A stretch of 64,000 nucleotides of DNA from positions 1 to 64,000 of the forward strand of contig NZ_BMFY01000012.1 of NCBI RefSeq assembly GCF_014639315.1, written 5' to 3'. This DNA comes from Sediminivirga luteola (GTDB taxonomy: Bacteria > Actinomycetota > Actinomycetes > Actinomycetales > Brevibacteriaceae). The notes below the pieces were generated by a model. It was not told where the DNA came from. It ran no database searches and saw nothing but the letters and a program-made list of their open reading frames with translations. Positions within the stretch are counted from its first letter, which is position 1. Each line of letters starts with the position of its first letter. Positions 8,914 through 17,961 of the stretch are shown here, piece by piece. The position numbers were made by a program, and so were the translations under genes.

Positions 8914-10068
8914 ATGCCGTCATCATCGTCCGCGCAGCGCCCCGCAGACCGCGAGCGCCCTGAGCGCCGCGAACACCTGGAGCGCTTCGAACACCTGGAG
9001 CGCCGTGCGCGCCCGGCACGCGCCCAGCGGCCGGGACGCGCTCAGCAGTCAGAGCACGCGGGGCGGCCTGGGAGCGTCCATCGCCGCCAGCGCCGGCCGC
9101 ACCGGGTGGTCGTCCTGCTCCTGCCGCCGGTGATCGGCTTCGACGCGACGATCCCCTCGCTCATCTTCGGCAGCGCGACCGATGCCGCCGGGCAGCCGCT
9201 GTACGAGGTGCGCATGTGCACCACCGCGGAGGGGCCGGTCTCCACCTCCCGGGGATACGGTCTGCTCGCCGATGCGCCCCTGGAGGCGCTGGCCGAGGCC
9301 GACACCGTGGTCGTGCCCGGCACCCGGCTGCCCGCCGCCCGCGAGCGCGGTGAGCTCGATGACGCCGCCCGGCGGGCGTTCGCGCTCATCCCGGACACGG
9401 CCCGGGTGGTCTCGGTGTGCACGGGGGCGTTCGTCCTGGCCGCGGCCGGGATGCTGGACGGCAGACGCGCCACCACGCACTGGCAGTACGCCGCGGAACT
9501 CCAGCGCCTGCATCCGGCCATCCGGGTGGACGCGAACGCGCTGTTCGTCGACGAGGGCCGGGTGCTCACCTCGGCGGGGCTGACGGCCGGCATCGACCTG
9601 TGCCTGCACATGGTGCGGCAGGACGCCGGCTGGGAAGTGGCCAACCGGGTGGCCCGGTACTGCGTGGCCCCGTCCTGGCGGGACGGCAGCCAGGCGCAGT
9701 ACATCGAGCTGCCGCAGCCGGCGTCGAACGGCGGCACCCTGGCGGCCAGCCGGCAATGGGCGCTGGGCCGCCTCAGCACCCGCGTGACGGTGCCGGAGTG
9801 GGCGGCTGCGGCGCATATGAGCGTGCGGACCTTCAACCGGAGGTTCCAGGCGGAGACGGGCCTCTCCCCCGCCGCGTGGCTGTCCCGGCAGCGGGTGCGG
9901 CGGGCACAGGAACTCCTCGAGACGACGGACCTGCCGGTGGACGCCATCGCCGTCCGGACCGGCTTCGGCACGGGCGCCGCCCTGCGCAAGCAGTTCCGCG
10001 CCGTCGCCGGGACCACGCCGTCCGATCACCGCCGCCGCTTCGGCAGCGCGCACGACCGTACGGCGTGA
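8914..10068 (+). CDS. GlxA-type AraC family regulator
   Basis: Transcription factor with a DJ-1/PfpI-like N-terminal domain and a C-terminal AraC helix-turn-helix pair. The first domain (about residues 65-230) holds the nucleophile-elbow-like SVCTGAFVLAAAGMLDGR and TSAGLTAGIDL. The DNA-binding part (about 275-375) shows AAHMSVRTFNRRFQAETGL and VRTGFGTGAALRKQFRAVAG. From the ATG at 8914 the protein has a 64-residue Arg/Glu/His-rich extension encoded partly by a 15-base direct repeat (8971-8985, 8989-9003). The GTG at 9106 would give a normal-length family member. Divergent from the MFS carrier, so that gene is the likely target. The effector is unknown. Confidence 0.85.
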   Translation: MPSSSSAQRPADRERPERREHLERFEHLERRARPARAQRPGRAQQSEHAGRPGSVHRRQRRPHRVVVLLLPPVIGFDATIPSLIFGSATDAAGQPLYEVRMCTTAEGPVSTSRGYGLLADAPLEALAEADTVVVPGTRLPAARERGELDDAARRAFALIPDTARVVSVCTGAFVLAAAGMLDGRRATTHWQYAAELQRLHPAIRVDANALFVDEGRVLTSAGLTAGIDLCLHMVRQDAGWEVANRVARYCVAPSWRDGSQAQYIELPQPASNGGTLAASRQWALGRLSTRVTVPEWAAAAHMSVRTFNRRFQAETGLSPAAWLSRQRVRRAQELLETTDLPVDAIAVRTGFGTGAALRKQFRAVAGTTPSDHRRRFGSAHDRTA

Positions 10069-10181
10069 ACCCGGCAGCGATCAGCAGCCGCTCGGTCGGC
10101 TCTGGAAAGCGATCAGCGGCAACATGCCAGGTCGCCGCGCGGGGCTGACACCGCCGGGCTGGCACCGGTCAGAGGCTCGTC

Positions 10182-12659
10182 TCAGCGCGCGCCGGGCATC
10201 AGCGTGAACCGGAACCCGGCATTGTCCTCCACTGCCTGCCGCGAGTAGACCAGCGGGAACGTCTCTCCCCGCAGCCACGGACCGAATTGGTCGGCGTAGT
10301 GGCGTGAGCGCGGATCGCCGGATTGCCCCGGGGCGTTCATCGTCAGGCTCCTGTCCCAGTCCCCGACGTCCAGGGCCATCCGGAACGAGGATCCGATGGT
10401 CTGCCGGAAAGTACCGTCGTATCCGGCCAGACCGACGGTGTCACCGGTCCCTCCGCGCGGGACCGGGCCCAGCCGTGCCCACTCCGCGGGAATCCCGGTG
10501 CGCCCGGTGAACGCGGGATGTTCGAGGGCCGTGTGGTGCACAGCACCCCACGACCACGACGCGGTATCCTCCCCCAGAAGCCCCCGGATCTCCTCCAGCG
10601 CCGCCGGCAGCGTGTGCTCGACGACGTTCCGCAAGGCCTGCGGATCGTACTGTCCAAGCAGGGCGGCCATGCGCAGATCCCCTCTGAGGTCTCCGCCGAA
10701 GGACTCGTCCTTCAGGAGGTATCTCTTGGCCTCCTCGATCGCCTGCGGGCTCAGGCCTTGGATCCCGAGGACGGTCTCCACGAGCCGGGGCCGGAGGTGC
10801 CTGCGGGCCCAGACCTCGAAGACGAGCGCTTCACGGGAAGCCGCCTGGGTCCGTCCGTCCCAGGCGCGCAGCCGGCGGAACTCCTCGTGCCTGGGAGTGG
10901 CGCCCTCGACGTCGAGGACGCGCAGCAGTTCGACGGCGTGAACGCTCAGGTCGTCCCATTGCATCGCCGCGGACTCCTCGACCGAGATGCCGCCCGAGCC
11001 ACCGAGCCATTCGCGAAGTCGCGTGGCACGGGCATAGGAGTACCAGTCGTAGGTGACGGTCTGCTCCGTGTTGTCGTGCCCGGCTGGAAGGTTCATCTCA
11101 TTCGCGGAGGCGAACCAGCCCTGGTCCGGACGGCGCAGCGAGGGGAAGTCGGCAAGATCCCACCACCCGTCCCACTCGTAACGGCCGTCGCCCGGGACCG
11201 GGACGCTGCCGTCCCATCCTTTCCGCCGGGGGATGCGGGCGGCCGGCTGCCAGCCGAAGTCCCCATCGGGCGTGGCGTAGATCTGGTTGACCCCCGGCGC
11301 TCCCCAATGCCGCAACGCCGCCAGGAAGTCGTCGGCGTTGCGGGCGTTCATATAGCCCAGGCTGGCGAGATAGGGGACCATGCCCGGTTCCAGCCACGCG
11401 GCTTTCAGCGCCACCGCGACGCCGCGTCCGGTGTCCTCGTAGATCACCGGCCCGTGCCGGGTGAAGCGGAGCGTCACCGCCGCCGTCTTGCCGCCCGCGA
11501 TCCCGATCTCCTCGGTGTGCTCCTCGAACGGAGTCCATTCACCCCGGTAGCGGTACTGACCGCCGTCGCCGGGCCGCGTCTCGTAGACGAACAGATCCTC
11601 CTGGTCGGCCGGCCAGATGGTGAGGCCGAAGGCGATGGCGTCGTTGTGCCCGATCGAGATGCCGGGCAGGCCCGGCTCGCCGGCGCCGACGACGTCGAAG
11701 GCGGGAGTGCTCAGATGCGCGAGGTACCGGAGCGAGGGCAGGGTGACGGCGCGATGCGGATCGTTGGCCAGCACGGGCCGGCCAGTCGAGGTCCTCTCGC
11801 CGGAGACCACCCAGTTGTTGCTGCCGCTCAGCGTTTCACCGGCGCGTCCGGGTTCGGGCTCCCCGGCGAAGGCGACGGGAGAGAAGGCGAGCCGGTAGAC
11901 GCGCAGAACCTCCTCGGAGAAGACCTGCAGATCGGTTCCCTCCGGCACCTGCAGGGGGTCCGCCGGTTCGCGTGCCTGCCTGATCGCCTCGGCTTCGGTC
12001 CCGAACTCGCGCAAGGTGATGCTGCGGGCCAGCTCCTGCTCCGCGTTGTAGAAGAGACCGTGGGTCCGGAATCGCACGTAGTCCTCCGCGGACCACAGCC
12101 GCGGCCGGTATCCGTGCAGATGGAACTCCGGCGGCAACCGGCCAGGTTCCTCGCACGCCCAGGAGATGTAGGCGTTGACCCCGGTGGCGAACGCCTCGAC
12201 CGCCTCGCGGGTCCCGGCGGCGTACGAGGCCCATTCGGCCTCGATACCGCCGCGGTAGCGGAACAGCCGGTTGGCGCGGTCCTGCTCCAGGTAGGCCTCT
12301 CCCAGCACTTCGGCCAGCCGTCCGTTCCCGCGGCGCAGCCACAGGTCGATCTGGAACAGGCGATCGCGGGCGGCGTTGAATCCCTGAGCCAGGAAACCGT
12401 CGCGCGCCGAGGAAGCATAGATGTGCGGTACGCCCCAGCGGTCGACGATCACCTCGACGGGCTCGTCCAGGTCCGGCACGGGGAACTCCGCGTCCTGGGC
12501 GCTCTCGGCGGGCAGAGCGGGATCGATGTGTCCGGCAGGGCCGATGGTCCCGGCAGGACCACGGGTGGGGCCGGCATCTCCCGCCGGGTCTCCGGCGGGG
12601 CCGGTATCGGGGTGGTCAACGGCGCCTGCGGGGTCGTCGGGGGTGAAGTCCGAGGTCAT
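10182..12659 (-). CDS. Penicillin acylase family protein (Ntn hydrolase)
   Basis: N-terminal-nucleophile amidase that should hydrolyse an N-acyl amide. The chosen 825-residue product has alpha-chain motifs VIVDRWGVPHIYASS and NAARDRLFQIDLW. The cleavage/nucleophile site is LSGS-NNWVVSGERT, so Ser280 would become the N-terminus of the beta chain. Unusually for a family of mostly secreted enzymes, no signal peptide is visible; the first 55 residues are a Gly/Ala/Pro/Asp-rich tail. The ATG at 12659 overlaps the stop of the sugar-type permease (ATGA), so it is translationally coupled to an importer. Known relatives act on beta-lactams, acyl-homoserine lactones and other acyl amides; the substrate here is unknown. 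Confidence 0.86.
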   Translation of the reverse strand: MTSDFTPDDPAGAVDHPDTGPAGDPAGDAGPTRGPAGTIGPAGHIDPALPAESAQDAEFPVPDLDEPVEVIVDRWGVPHIYASSARDGFLAQGFNAARDRLFQIDLWLRRGNGRLAEVLGEAYLEQDRANRLFRYRGGIEAEWASYAAGTREAVEAFATGVNAYISWACEEPGRLPPEFHLHGYRPRLWSAEDYVRFRTHGLFYNAEQELARSITLREFGTEAEAIRQAREPADPLQVPEGTDLQVFSEEVLRVYRLAFSPVAFAGEPEPGRAGETLSGSNNWVVSGERTSTGRPVLANDPHRAVTLPSLRYLAHLSTPAFDVVGAGEPGLPGISIGHNDAIAFGLTIWPADQEDLFVYETRPGDGGQYRYRGEWTPFEEHTEEIGIAGGKTAAVTLRFTRHGPVIYEDTGRGVAVALKAAWLEPGMVPYLASLGYMNARNADDFLAALRHWGAPGVNQIYATPDGDFGWQPAARIPRRKGWDGSVPVPGDGRYEWDGWWDLADFPSLRRPDQGWFASANEMNLPAGHDNTEQTVTYDWYSYARATRLREWLGGSGGISVEESAAMQWDDLSVHAVELLRVLDVEGATPRHEEFRRLRAWDGRTQAASREALVFEVWARRHLRPRLVETVLGIQGLSPQAIEEAKRYLLKDESFGGDLRGDLRMAALLGQYDPQALRNVVEHTLPAALEEIRGLLGEDTASWSWGAVHHTALEHPAFTGRTGIPAEWARLGPVPRGGTGDTVGLAGYDGTFRQTIGSSFRMALDVGDWDRSLTMNAPGQSGDPRSRHYADQFGPWLRGETFPLVYSRQAVEDNAGFRFTLMPGAR

Positions 12660-13684
12660 CCGGTCCTCCTCGTGCGCATGATCGCGTCCACCGCGACCGC
12701 GGCGACGACGATGCAGCCCTTGGCGATCATCTGCCAGTGCTGCGAGACGTTCAGGCTGTAGAACACGTTGGTCAGGGTCGCCAGGATCAGCAGTCCGACG
12801 ACCGAGCGCCACATGGCGCCCTCGCCGCCCCGCAGGGAGGTGCCTCCGACCACGACGATGGCGATGGCGTCCAGTGCCAGCATGCCGCCGACGTCCGCCT
12901 GGCCGACACCCAGACGCGAGGCGTCGATCATGCCGGCGAGCGCGGCCAGCACGCCGGTGAGGGCGTATACGCTCCCGTGCAGTCCGCGCACCCGCAGACC
13001 GCTGAGCCAGGCGGCCTCGTAGTTCCCGCCGATCGCGTAGACGTTGCGGCCGAAGGTCGTTTTGGCCAGCAGGAAGGCGCCGATGATGAACGACACGATG
13101 AGGATGATGATGGGCAGGGGGACACCGGCGATCCGCGTGAGCGCGAGATCCTGGAAGGCCGGGTTCCCGTTGACGATGAAGGGCGAGGAGCCGGAGTAGA
13201 TGTAGGCGATGCCTCCGATGATGGAGGAGGTGCCCAGGGTCGCGACGAACGGGTTGATGCCCAGCCGGGCGATGATGGCGCCGTTGAAGCAGCCCACGAG
13301 CAGTCCCGCCAGCAGCGCGCCGAGGCCCGCCGTGAGCACGGAGCCCGTCTGCAGGGTGAGCCCGGCGAACAGCGTGGCACCGAGCGCGTAGGTGGCACCG
13401 ACCGAGAGGTCGAACCCGCCGCTGATGATCACGAAGGTCATGCCGATCGCGATCAGCCCGACGGCAGCGTTCTGAGTGAGGATGTTGCTGATATTGGCCG
13501 GGCTGAGAAAGCCCGGGTAGAGCACCGTCGCGATGCAGATCAGGACCACGAGCGCGCCCAGGATGCTGAACGTGGACACGTAGTGGCGCAAGCCCCGGGC
13601 GCCGCCGCGGCCGCCGGGCTTCCCCGGCGGCGCGTCGGACGCACCGGTGACGGGCTGAGCGTTGGGGATCGTATCTTCTTTCAT
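12656..13684 (-). CDS. Ribose-type ABC transporter permease
   Basis: Membrane subunit of a CUT2 importer (RbsC family). The 342-residue protein has a hydrophilic N-terminus then eight to ten membrane segments. Family features include SPANISNILTQNAAVGLIAIG, the ISGGFDLSVGATYAL segment characteristic of RbsC/AraH permeases, and ARLGINPFVATLGTSSIIGG. The ATG at 13684 overlaps the ATPase stop by four bases and its own stop overlaps the acylase start by four bases, so all three are co-translated. CUT2 systems usually carry pentoses, AI-2 or related polyols, but the enzyme neighbours suggest a different ligand. Confidence 0.9.
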   Translation of the reverse strand: MKEDTIPNAQPVTGASDAPPGKPGGRGGARGLRHYVSTFSILGALVVLICIATVLYPGFLSPANISNILTQNAAVGLIAIGMTFVIISGGFDLSVGATYALGATLFAGLTLQTGSVLTAGLGALLAGLLVGCFNGAIIARLGINPFVATLGTSSIIGGIAYIYSGSSPFIVNGNPAFQDLALTRIAGVPLPIIILIVSFIIGAFLLAKTTFGRNVYAIGGNYEAAWLSGLRVRGLHGSVYALTGVLAALAGMIDASRLGVGQADVGGMLALDAIAIVVVGGTSLRGGEGAMWRSVVGLLILATLTNVFYSLNVSQHWQMIAKGCIVVAAVAVDAIMRTRRTG

Positions 13685-15195
13685 GCTGCTTCCGTTTCTC
13701 CGAAACCGAATCGGACGATCTCCTCGACCGAGTACGCCGTCGAGGCGGTGTCCAGTTCTTTGACGACTTCTCCGTGCGCGAAGACGAGCAGGCGATCGCA
13801 CACGGCCAGGACCTCTTCGAGCTCGGACGAGGTGACCACCACGGCCGCGCCCTCCTCCGCGAGGCGGACGAGCGAGGCGAGCACCTCGGCCTTCGCGCCG
13901 ACGTCGATCCCCCGGGTCGGCTCGTCCACGAGGAGCACGCGGGGCCGGCGGCCGGCCCACTTGGCCAGCAGGACCTTCTGCTGATTCCCGCCGGAGAGAT
14001 GACGGACCGGTTCAGCCAGCCTGCCGGGGTCGAAGCCGAAGAACCTGGCGACCTCGGCGGTGCGTGAACGCTCCTTGACCGGCGAGATCATGCCCTGTCC
14101 GGGGGTCCGGCGGCCGAGCCAGTAGTTCGAGGGCGCATCCATGCCCATCACGAGAGCGGCACGGCGGCTCTCGGGGACCATCGCGATTCCCTCGGCGATG
14201 GCGGCGCGGGCCGAAGACGGCCAGGGCCGCTTCTCACCGTGCAGGACGAGTTCGCCGGAGCTGGCCGGCTCCAAGCCTGACAGGGACCGGAAGAACGTGG
14301 TCCTGCCGGAGCCGACGAGACCCCACAGCCCGACGATCTCCCGTTCCCGCACCCGCATGTCGATGCCCTTCAGCACGCCGGGAAGGACGAGGTTCCGCAC
14401 GGAGAGCGCCTCACCGCCCAGAGCGTGACGGGTCTCGCGCCGGGCGATGACCACGTCCTGGCCCACCATGTGCCGCACCAGGGCGGGCTTGTCCCACTCG
14501 GACCGGGACGCGGAGCGAACCACATCGCCGTCGCGCATGACGGTGATGTGATCACTGAGGCTGAGCACCTCGTTCAGGTTGTGACTGACGATCACGATGG
14601 TCGTCCCCTGAGCCCGGAGGCGGTTGATGATCCGGTAGAGCACCTCGCGTTCCTGCTCCGCCAGCGCAGCGCTGGGCTCGTCGAGCATGAGGATCCGGCC
14701 CTTGGCCTGCACCGCGCGCATGATCTCGATGATCTGCTGCTGCGACACCGACAGGTCGCGCGCCCGGGCGTCCGGGTCGACGAAGACGTCGAACTCCTCG
14801 CACAGCTGGAGGTACCGTGCCCGCATGGCTTTCTCCGACAGGACGGAGGCCCGTGCCATCAGCTGACCGAGGAACACGTTCTCCACCGCCGTGAGCGCCG
14901 GGACCATCGTGAGTTCCTGGTACACCACGGCGATGCCGTGGCGCCGGGTCTGCCGCGGATCGGAGGCATCGAGTTCCTCACCGAACGCCGTGATGGTGCC
15001 GGTGTCGTTCTTCACCCGCCCGGCGATCATTCCCAGCAGCGTCGACTTGCCCGCTCCGTTCTCCCCGACGAGGGCGTGCACCGTGCCGGAACGAATGGTC
15101 ACGCTGGCGTCGCGGACGGCGTACTTGCCGGAGAACCTCTTTGATATGCCCTTGCATTCGATGGCGACCGGTTTCGCTGGCGCTACCGCGTTCAT
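13681..15195 (-). CDS. Ribose-type ABC transporter ATP-binding protein (two NBDs)
   Basis: Double-domain ATPase of the RbsA/MglA/XylG type, 504 residues. Domain 1 has a canonical Walker A (GENGAGKST), signature LSVSQQQ and Walker B ILMLDEPSAAL. Domain 2 has the degenerate Walker A typical of the family (GLVGSGRT), signature LSGGNQQK and Walker B VLLVDEPTRGIDVGAKAEV. The ATG at 15195 has AGGAG 5 bases upstream; an in-frame GTG two codons earlier overlaps that site. It lies between the receptor gene (68 bp) and the permease (4-base overlap). Confidence 0.92.
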   Translation of the reverse strand: MNAVAPAKPVAIECKGISKRFSGKYAVRDASVTIRSGTVHALVGENGAGKSTLLGMIAGRVKNDTGTITAFGEELDASDPRQTRRHGIAVVYQELTMVPALTAVENVFLGQLMARASVLSEKAMRARYLQLCEEFDVFVDPDARARDLSVSQQQIIEIMRAVQAKGRILMLDEPSAALAEQEREVLYRIINRLRAQGTTIVIVSHNLNEVLSLSDHITVMRDGDVVRSASRSEWDKPALVRHMVGQDVVIARRETRHALGGEALSVRNLVLPGVLKGIDMRVREREIVGLWGLVGSGRTTFFRSLSGLEPASSGELVLHGEKRPWPSSARAAIAEGIAMVPESRRAALVMGMDAPSNYWLGRRTPGQGMISPVKERSRTAEVARFFGFDPGRLAEPVRHLSGGNQQKVLLAKWAGRRPRVLLVDEPTRGIDVGAKAEVLASLVRLAEEGAAVVVTSSELEEVLAVCDRLLVFAHGEVVKELDTASTAYSVEEIVRFGFGETEAA

Positions 15196-15263
15196 GATCA
15201 CTCCTGGAGGCTCAGCCGCCGCACCGGGCCCGCGGTCGTGCGCGGGCCCGGTGCGGCGGGCGA

Positions 15264-16334
15264 TCAGTATTCGGCGTCGTAGTCGTCGACGTTCTCGGGG
15301 TAGACGAACGGGCTCCCGTTCGGCAGCGAGTCGAGTTCGGCGAGGTTGACGAACACCGGCGTCTCAGTGCCTTCCACCAGGTCGACGAGGCCCTGCAGCG
15401 CGTAACGCGTCTCCTGCCTCGGGAGCATGATGATCGTCGAAGCCAGTTCTCCGTCGGAGACCCGGTCGAGAGCCCATTCGTCGCCCCCGAAGTCGAACAC
15501 GTCCACATCGCTGCCCGAGGTCGCCTGCACCACCCCGCGGGTCATGCCGGAGAAGTTCGACATGATCACGTCGAGGTCCGGATTGGCCTGCATGATGGTC
15601 TGCGCGGCTTCGAAGGCCTGGGGCGTCGTGTAGTCCGTGGTCTGCTGCGCGACGACCTCGTATCCCTCCTCCGCGTCGAAAGCCTCGGCGGCCTGGAAGA
15701 AGCAGATCGTGTTGGCGTTCAGGTCGGGACCGGAGATGAGCGCGATCTTGGCGCCGTCCGGGTAGGCCTCCTTCACCTGCTCGACCCAGTCCTGGTAGAC
15801 GTCGAGCGTCTGCCCGCCGACGTAGTTGACGGTACCCGGCTGCCAGGTCTCCTCGCCGAGGTTGGTGGCCCGCCCGCAGATGGGCAGGTTGAAGACCGCC
15901 ACCATGACGCCGGCCTCGGGCGCATCCTGGGTGAGCAGGTTGCAGACGAGGTTGCCGTCGTTCGGCTCGACCGCGAAGGCGTTGTAGCGACCGCTGGTCA
16001 GCGCGGTCTGCATCTGGTCGAACTGGACCTGCGCGTCGAACTCGCCGTCGAACACGTCGAGCTCGAAGCCGTTCTCCTCGGCGAAGACGTTCGCCTCGTC
16101 GATGGCCGCCTGCAAGTACTGATTGCTGCTGCCGGCCGAGAAATAGGCCACGCGCAGATCCTCGACCGCGTCGACGGACGGCTCGGGCTGGCCTTCGGCG
16201 CTCTGGGCGCCGCTGCCCGATTCGGCCTCGGCGGCCTGCTGGCTGGGGCTGGTGCAGGCGGTCAGCGTCAGGAGCAGCGCGGCCGCGCAGGCGCCCCAGG
16301 CGAATCGCCGGGTGGGTGAGTCATTCATCGTCAT
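15264..16334 (-). CDS. Ribose-type ABC transporter substrate-binding lipoprotein
   Basis: Extracellular receptor of the CUT2 importer. The 356-residue precursor has a short signal with lipobox LTAC near residue 28 and a Ser/Glu/Gly-rich linker, then a Peripla_BP_4 (RbsB-like) fold. The receptor starts VAYFSAGSSNQYLQAAIDEA and contains GRYNAFAVEPNDG. The start overlaps the deacetylase stop (ATGA), tying the receptor to the upstream enzymes. A Trp/Asn-rich pocket segment and Cys residues (LVCNLL, LPICGRA, ICFFQAA) differ from ordinary ribose receptors and hint at a non-sugar ligand, which is inference only. Confidence 0.87.
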   Translation of the reverse strand: MTMNDSPTRRFAWGACAAALLLTLTACTSPSQQAAEAESGSGAQSAEGQPEPSVDAVEDLRVAYFSAGSSNQYLQAAIDEANVFAEENGFELDVFDGEFDAQVQFDQMQTALTSGRYNAFAVEPNDGNLVCNLLTQDAPEAGVMVAVFNLPICGRATNLGEETWQPGTVNYVGGQTLDVYQDWVEQVKEAYPDGAKIALISGPDLNANTICFFQAAEAFDAEEGYEVVAQQTTDYTTPQAFEAAQTIMQANPDLDVIMSNFSGMTRGVVQATSGSDVDVFDFGGDEWALDRVSDGELASTIIMLPRQETRYALQGLVDLVEGTETPVFVNLAELDSLPNGSPFVYPENVDDYDAEY

Positions 16335-17170
16335 TCACTCCAGGTGTCATAGATGTCGCTGATGGGCGCGAACCATGTGCCGGGGAAGGACGCCATGTAG
16401 TCGATGAGCCGCTCCAGGCCCATGATCATGTGGGCGCGGCCGATGGTCTGCGGGTGCACGGTGATGCACAGGACCCCGCCGGGCACGTTCTTGTACGCGT
16501 AGTCGAAGTGGTCCTGGAAGCGCTTGAACATCGCCTCGCTGGAGCCCAGGCCCGGGTTGGCACCGGGGATGTACTCCTGATCGGGGAAGTCGTCCAGGTA
16601 CCACGAGACCGGGAACTCGAGCACGCTGCTCGGCTCGCCGAAACTGCTGCCGTCTTCCCAGCCGACCGTCACGGGGCGCGGACGATACGGTTCGAAGTCC
16701 CTGCCCATCAGGGACGAGTCCCATTCGAAACCGAACTCCTCCAGGAGGCCGAGGGTCGTCTCGGTGAAGTCCCACGCCGGGGAGCGGTATCCCCGTGGCT
16801 TCTTGCCGACGTGCTTCTCGTGCAACCGGAGGGTCTGTTCCATGAGCCGGCGTTCCTCGTCGGCGTCGAGCTTGGGCACCGGTTCGTGCCAGCATCCGTG
16901 GGCGGCGATCTCGTGGCCGCGCTCGACGATGGACCCGAAGCGCTCGGGGAAGGTCAGCATGGTGTGCGCCGGGGTGCACCAGGTCGTGGTGATGGAATAG
17001 CGCTCGAAGAGGTCGAGGAGGCGCGGCACTCCTACTTCAGCGCCGAACTCTCCGCGGGACAGGTAGCTGGGGCTGCTCAGGCCGAAGGTGCCCATCCAGA
17101 CACTGTGCGCATCGAAGTCGGCTCCGATGCTCACGGCGAGGGTCTTCCCGGCAGGGAGGTTGAGCGGCAT
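16331..17170 (-). CDS. Polysaccharide deacetylase family protein (NodB/PuuE-like)
   Basis: Metal-dependent carbohydrate esterase 4 fold acting on a small N-acyl or ureide substrate. The 279-residue protein carries NodB motifs: motif 1 near residue 18 (IGADFDAH), motif 2 HGCWHE supplying the His pair, motif 3 RSPAWDFTE, and a late HPQTIGR. No signal peptide is present, and the length and motif spelling resemble the cytosolic PuuE (allantoinase-like) branch rather than cell-wall deacetylases. It is embedded between the SDR genes (44 bp) and the receptor gene (overlap), so it probably works on the imported compound. Confidence 0.82.
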   Translation of the reverse strand: MPLNLPAGKTLAVSIGADFDAHSVWMGTFGLSSPSYLSRGEFGAEVGVPRLLDLFERYSITTTWCTPAHTMLTFPERFGSIVERGHEIAAHGCWHEPVPKLDADEERRLMEQTLRLHEKHVGKKPRGYRSPAWDFTETTLGLLEEFGFEWDSSLMGRDFEPYRPRPVTVGWEDGSSFGEPSSVLEFPVSWYLDDFPDQEYIPGANPGLGSSEAMFKRFQDHFDYAYKNVPGGVLCITVHPQTIGRAHMIMGLERLIDYMASFPGTWFAPISDIYDTWSE

Positions 17171-17214
17171 GTCGCGTTCTCCTAATCGTGTGGTGCGTGC
17201 ATGAGACGGGAGAG

Positions 17215-17937
17215 TCAGACGGCGAGGAAGCCGCCGTCGATGACCAGTTCGGTTCCGGTGACGAAGCGGGCGTCGTCACCGGCCAGGTAGACGCAGCCGG
17301 CGGCGATGTCCTCCGGTTCGCCGCCGTGGCCGGCCGGGGTCGCGCCGATGACCCGCTCGTTGGCGTCCGCGGGTTGCCGGTCGGTCAGCGGTGTACGGAT
17401 CCAGCCGGGAACCACGGCGTTCACCCGGATCCCCTCGCGGGCGTAGGTGACGGCGGCGTTGCGGGACATCGATCCCACCGCGCCCTTGGCCGCGTTGTAC
17501 GCCGCGACGCCGACGCCGCCCACGACCCCCCAGGCGGAGGAGAGATTGATGATGGAGCCGGCGCGCCGTTCCCGCATGGCCGGGAGGACGGCGCGCATGC
17601 CCAGGTAGACCCCGGTCTGATCCACGTCCAGCACGCGCTGCCACTGCGCGGTGGTGAGCTCGTGGATGGGCTCGTATCCGATGACGCCGGCGGCGTTGAC
17701 GAGGACGTCGACGCGGCCGTAACGGCGCATCACCTCCTCTGCGAGCGAGGCCCAGGCCTCCTCATCGGCGACGTCGAGGCGGCGGGTTTCGATCTTCTGA
17801 TCGCCCGGCCGGTCCTGGTCCGCGATGTCCGCGGCGATCACCCACGCGCCCTCCGCGGCGAACGCTTTGGCGACGGCTCTGCCGATGCCCATGGTCGCGC
17901 CGGTGACGATCGTGACTTTGCCTTCGAGTCTTCTCAT
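17215..17937 (-). CDS. SDR family oxidoreductase (copy 1)
   Basis: Classical short-chain dehydrogenase of 240 residues. It has the cofactor loop VTGATMGIGRAVA (TGxxxGxG), the LVNAAG segment, catalytic Ser in INLSSAWG, the YNAAK catalytic Tyr/Lys pair, and a PGWIRTP loop. The ATG at 17937 has AAGGAG 6 bases upstream; a start 6 codons earlier lacks one. It resembles the next SDR along its whole length, with matching TGVYLGMRA/TGVFFGMRA and PGWIRTP/PGWIQTP blocks, suggesting an old tandem duplication. Probable role: oxidation or reduction of an alcohol or ketone in the pathway served by the ABC importer. Confidence 0.88.
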   Translation of the reverse strand: MRRLEGKVTIVTGATMGIGRAVAKAFAAEGAWVIAADIADQDRPGDQKIETRRLDVADEEAWASLAEEVMRRYGRVDVLVNAAGVIGYEPIHELTTAQWQRVLDVDQTGVYLGMRAVLPAMRERRAGSIINLSSAWGVVGGVGVAAYNAAKGAVGSMSRNAAVTYAREGIRVNAVVPGWIRTPLTDRQPADANERVIGATPAGHGGEPEDIAAGCVYLAGDDARFVTGTELVIDGGFLAV

Positions 17938-17961
17938 GTCTCTCCTTCCGGTCACGACCGC

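Noticed and set aside
10323-12761. Very long open frame antisense to the penicillin-acylase gene
   Set aside because: It is a GC-rich shadow of the acylase: the minus-strand product has intact catalytic motifs, while the antisense product has no recognisable domain or ribosome site.
12737-13984. Long plus-strand frame across the ABC permease and ATPase genes
   Set aside because: Acid/Gly/Gln-rich translation with no family features; it is antisense to two well-supported ABC genes.
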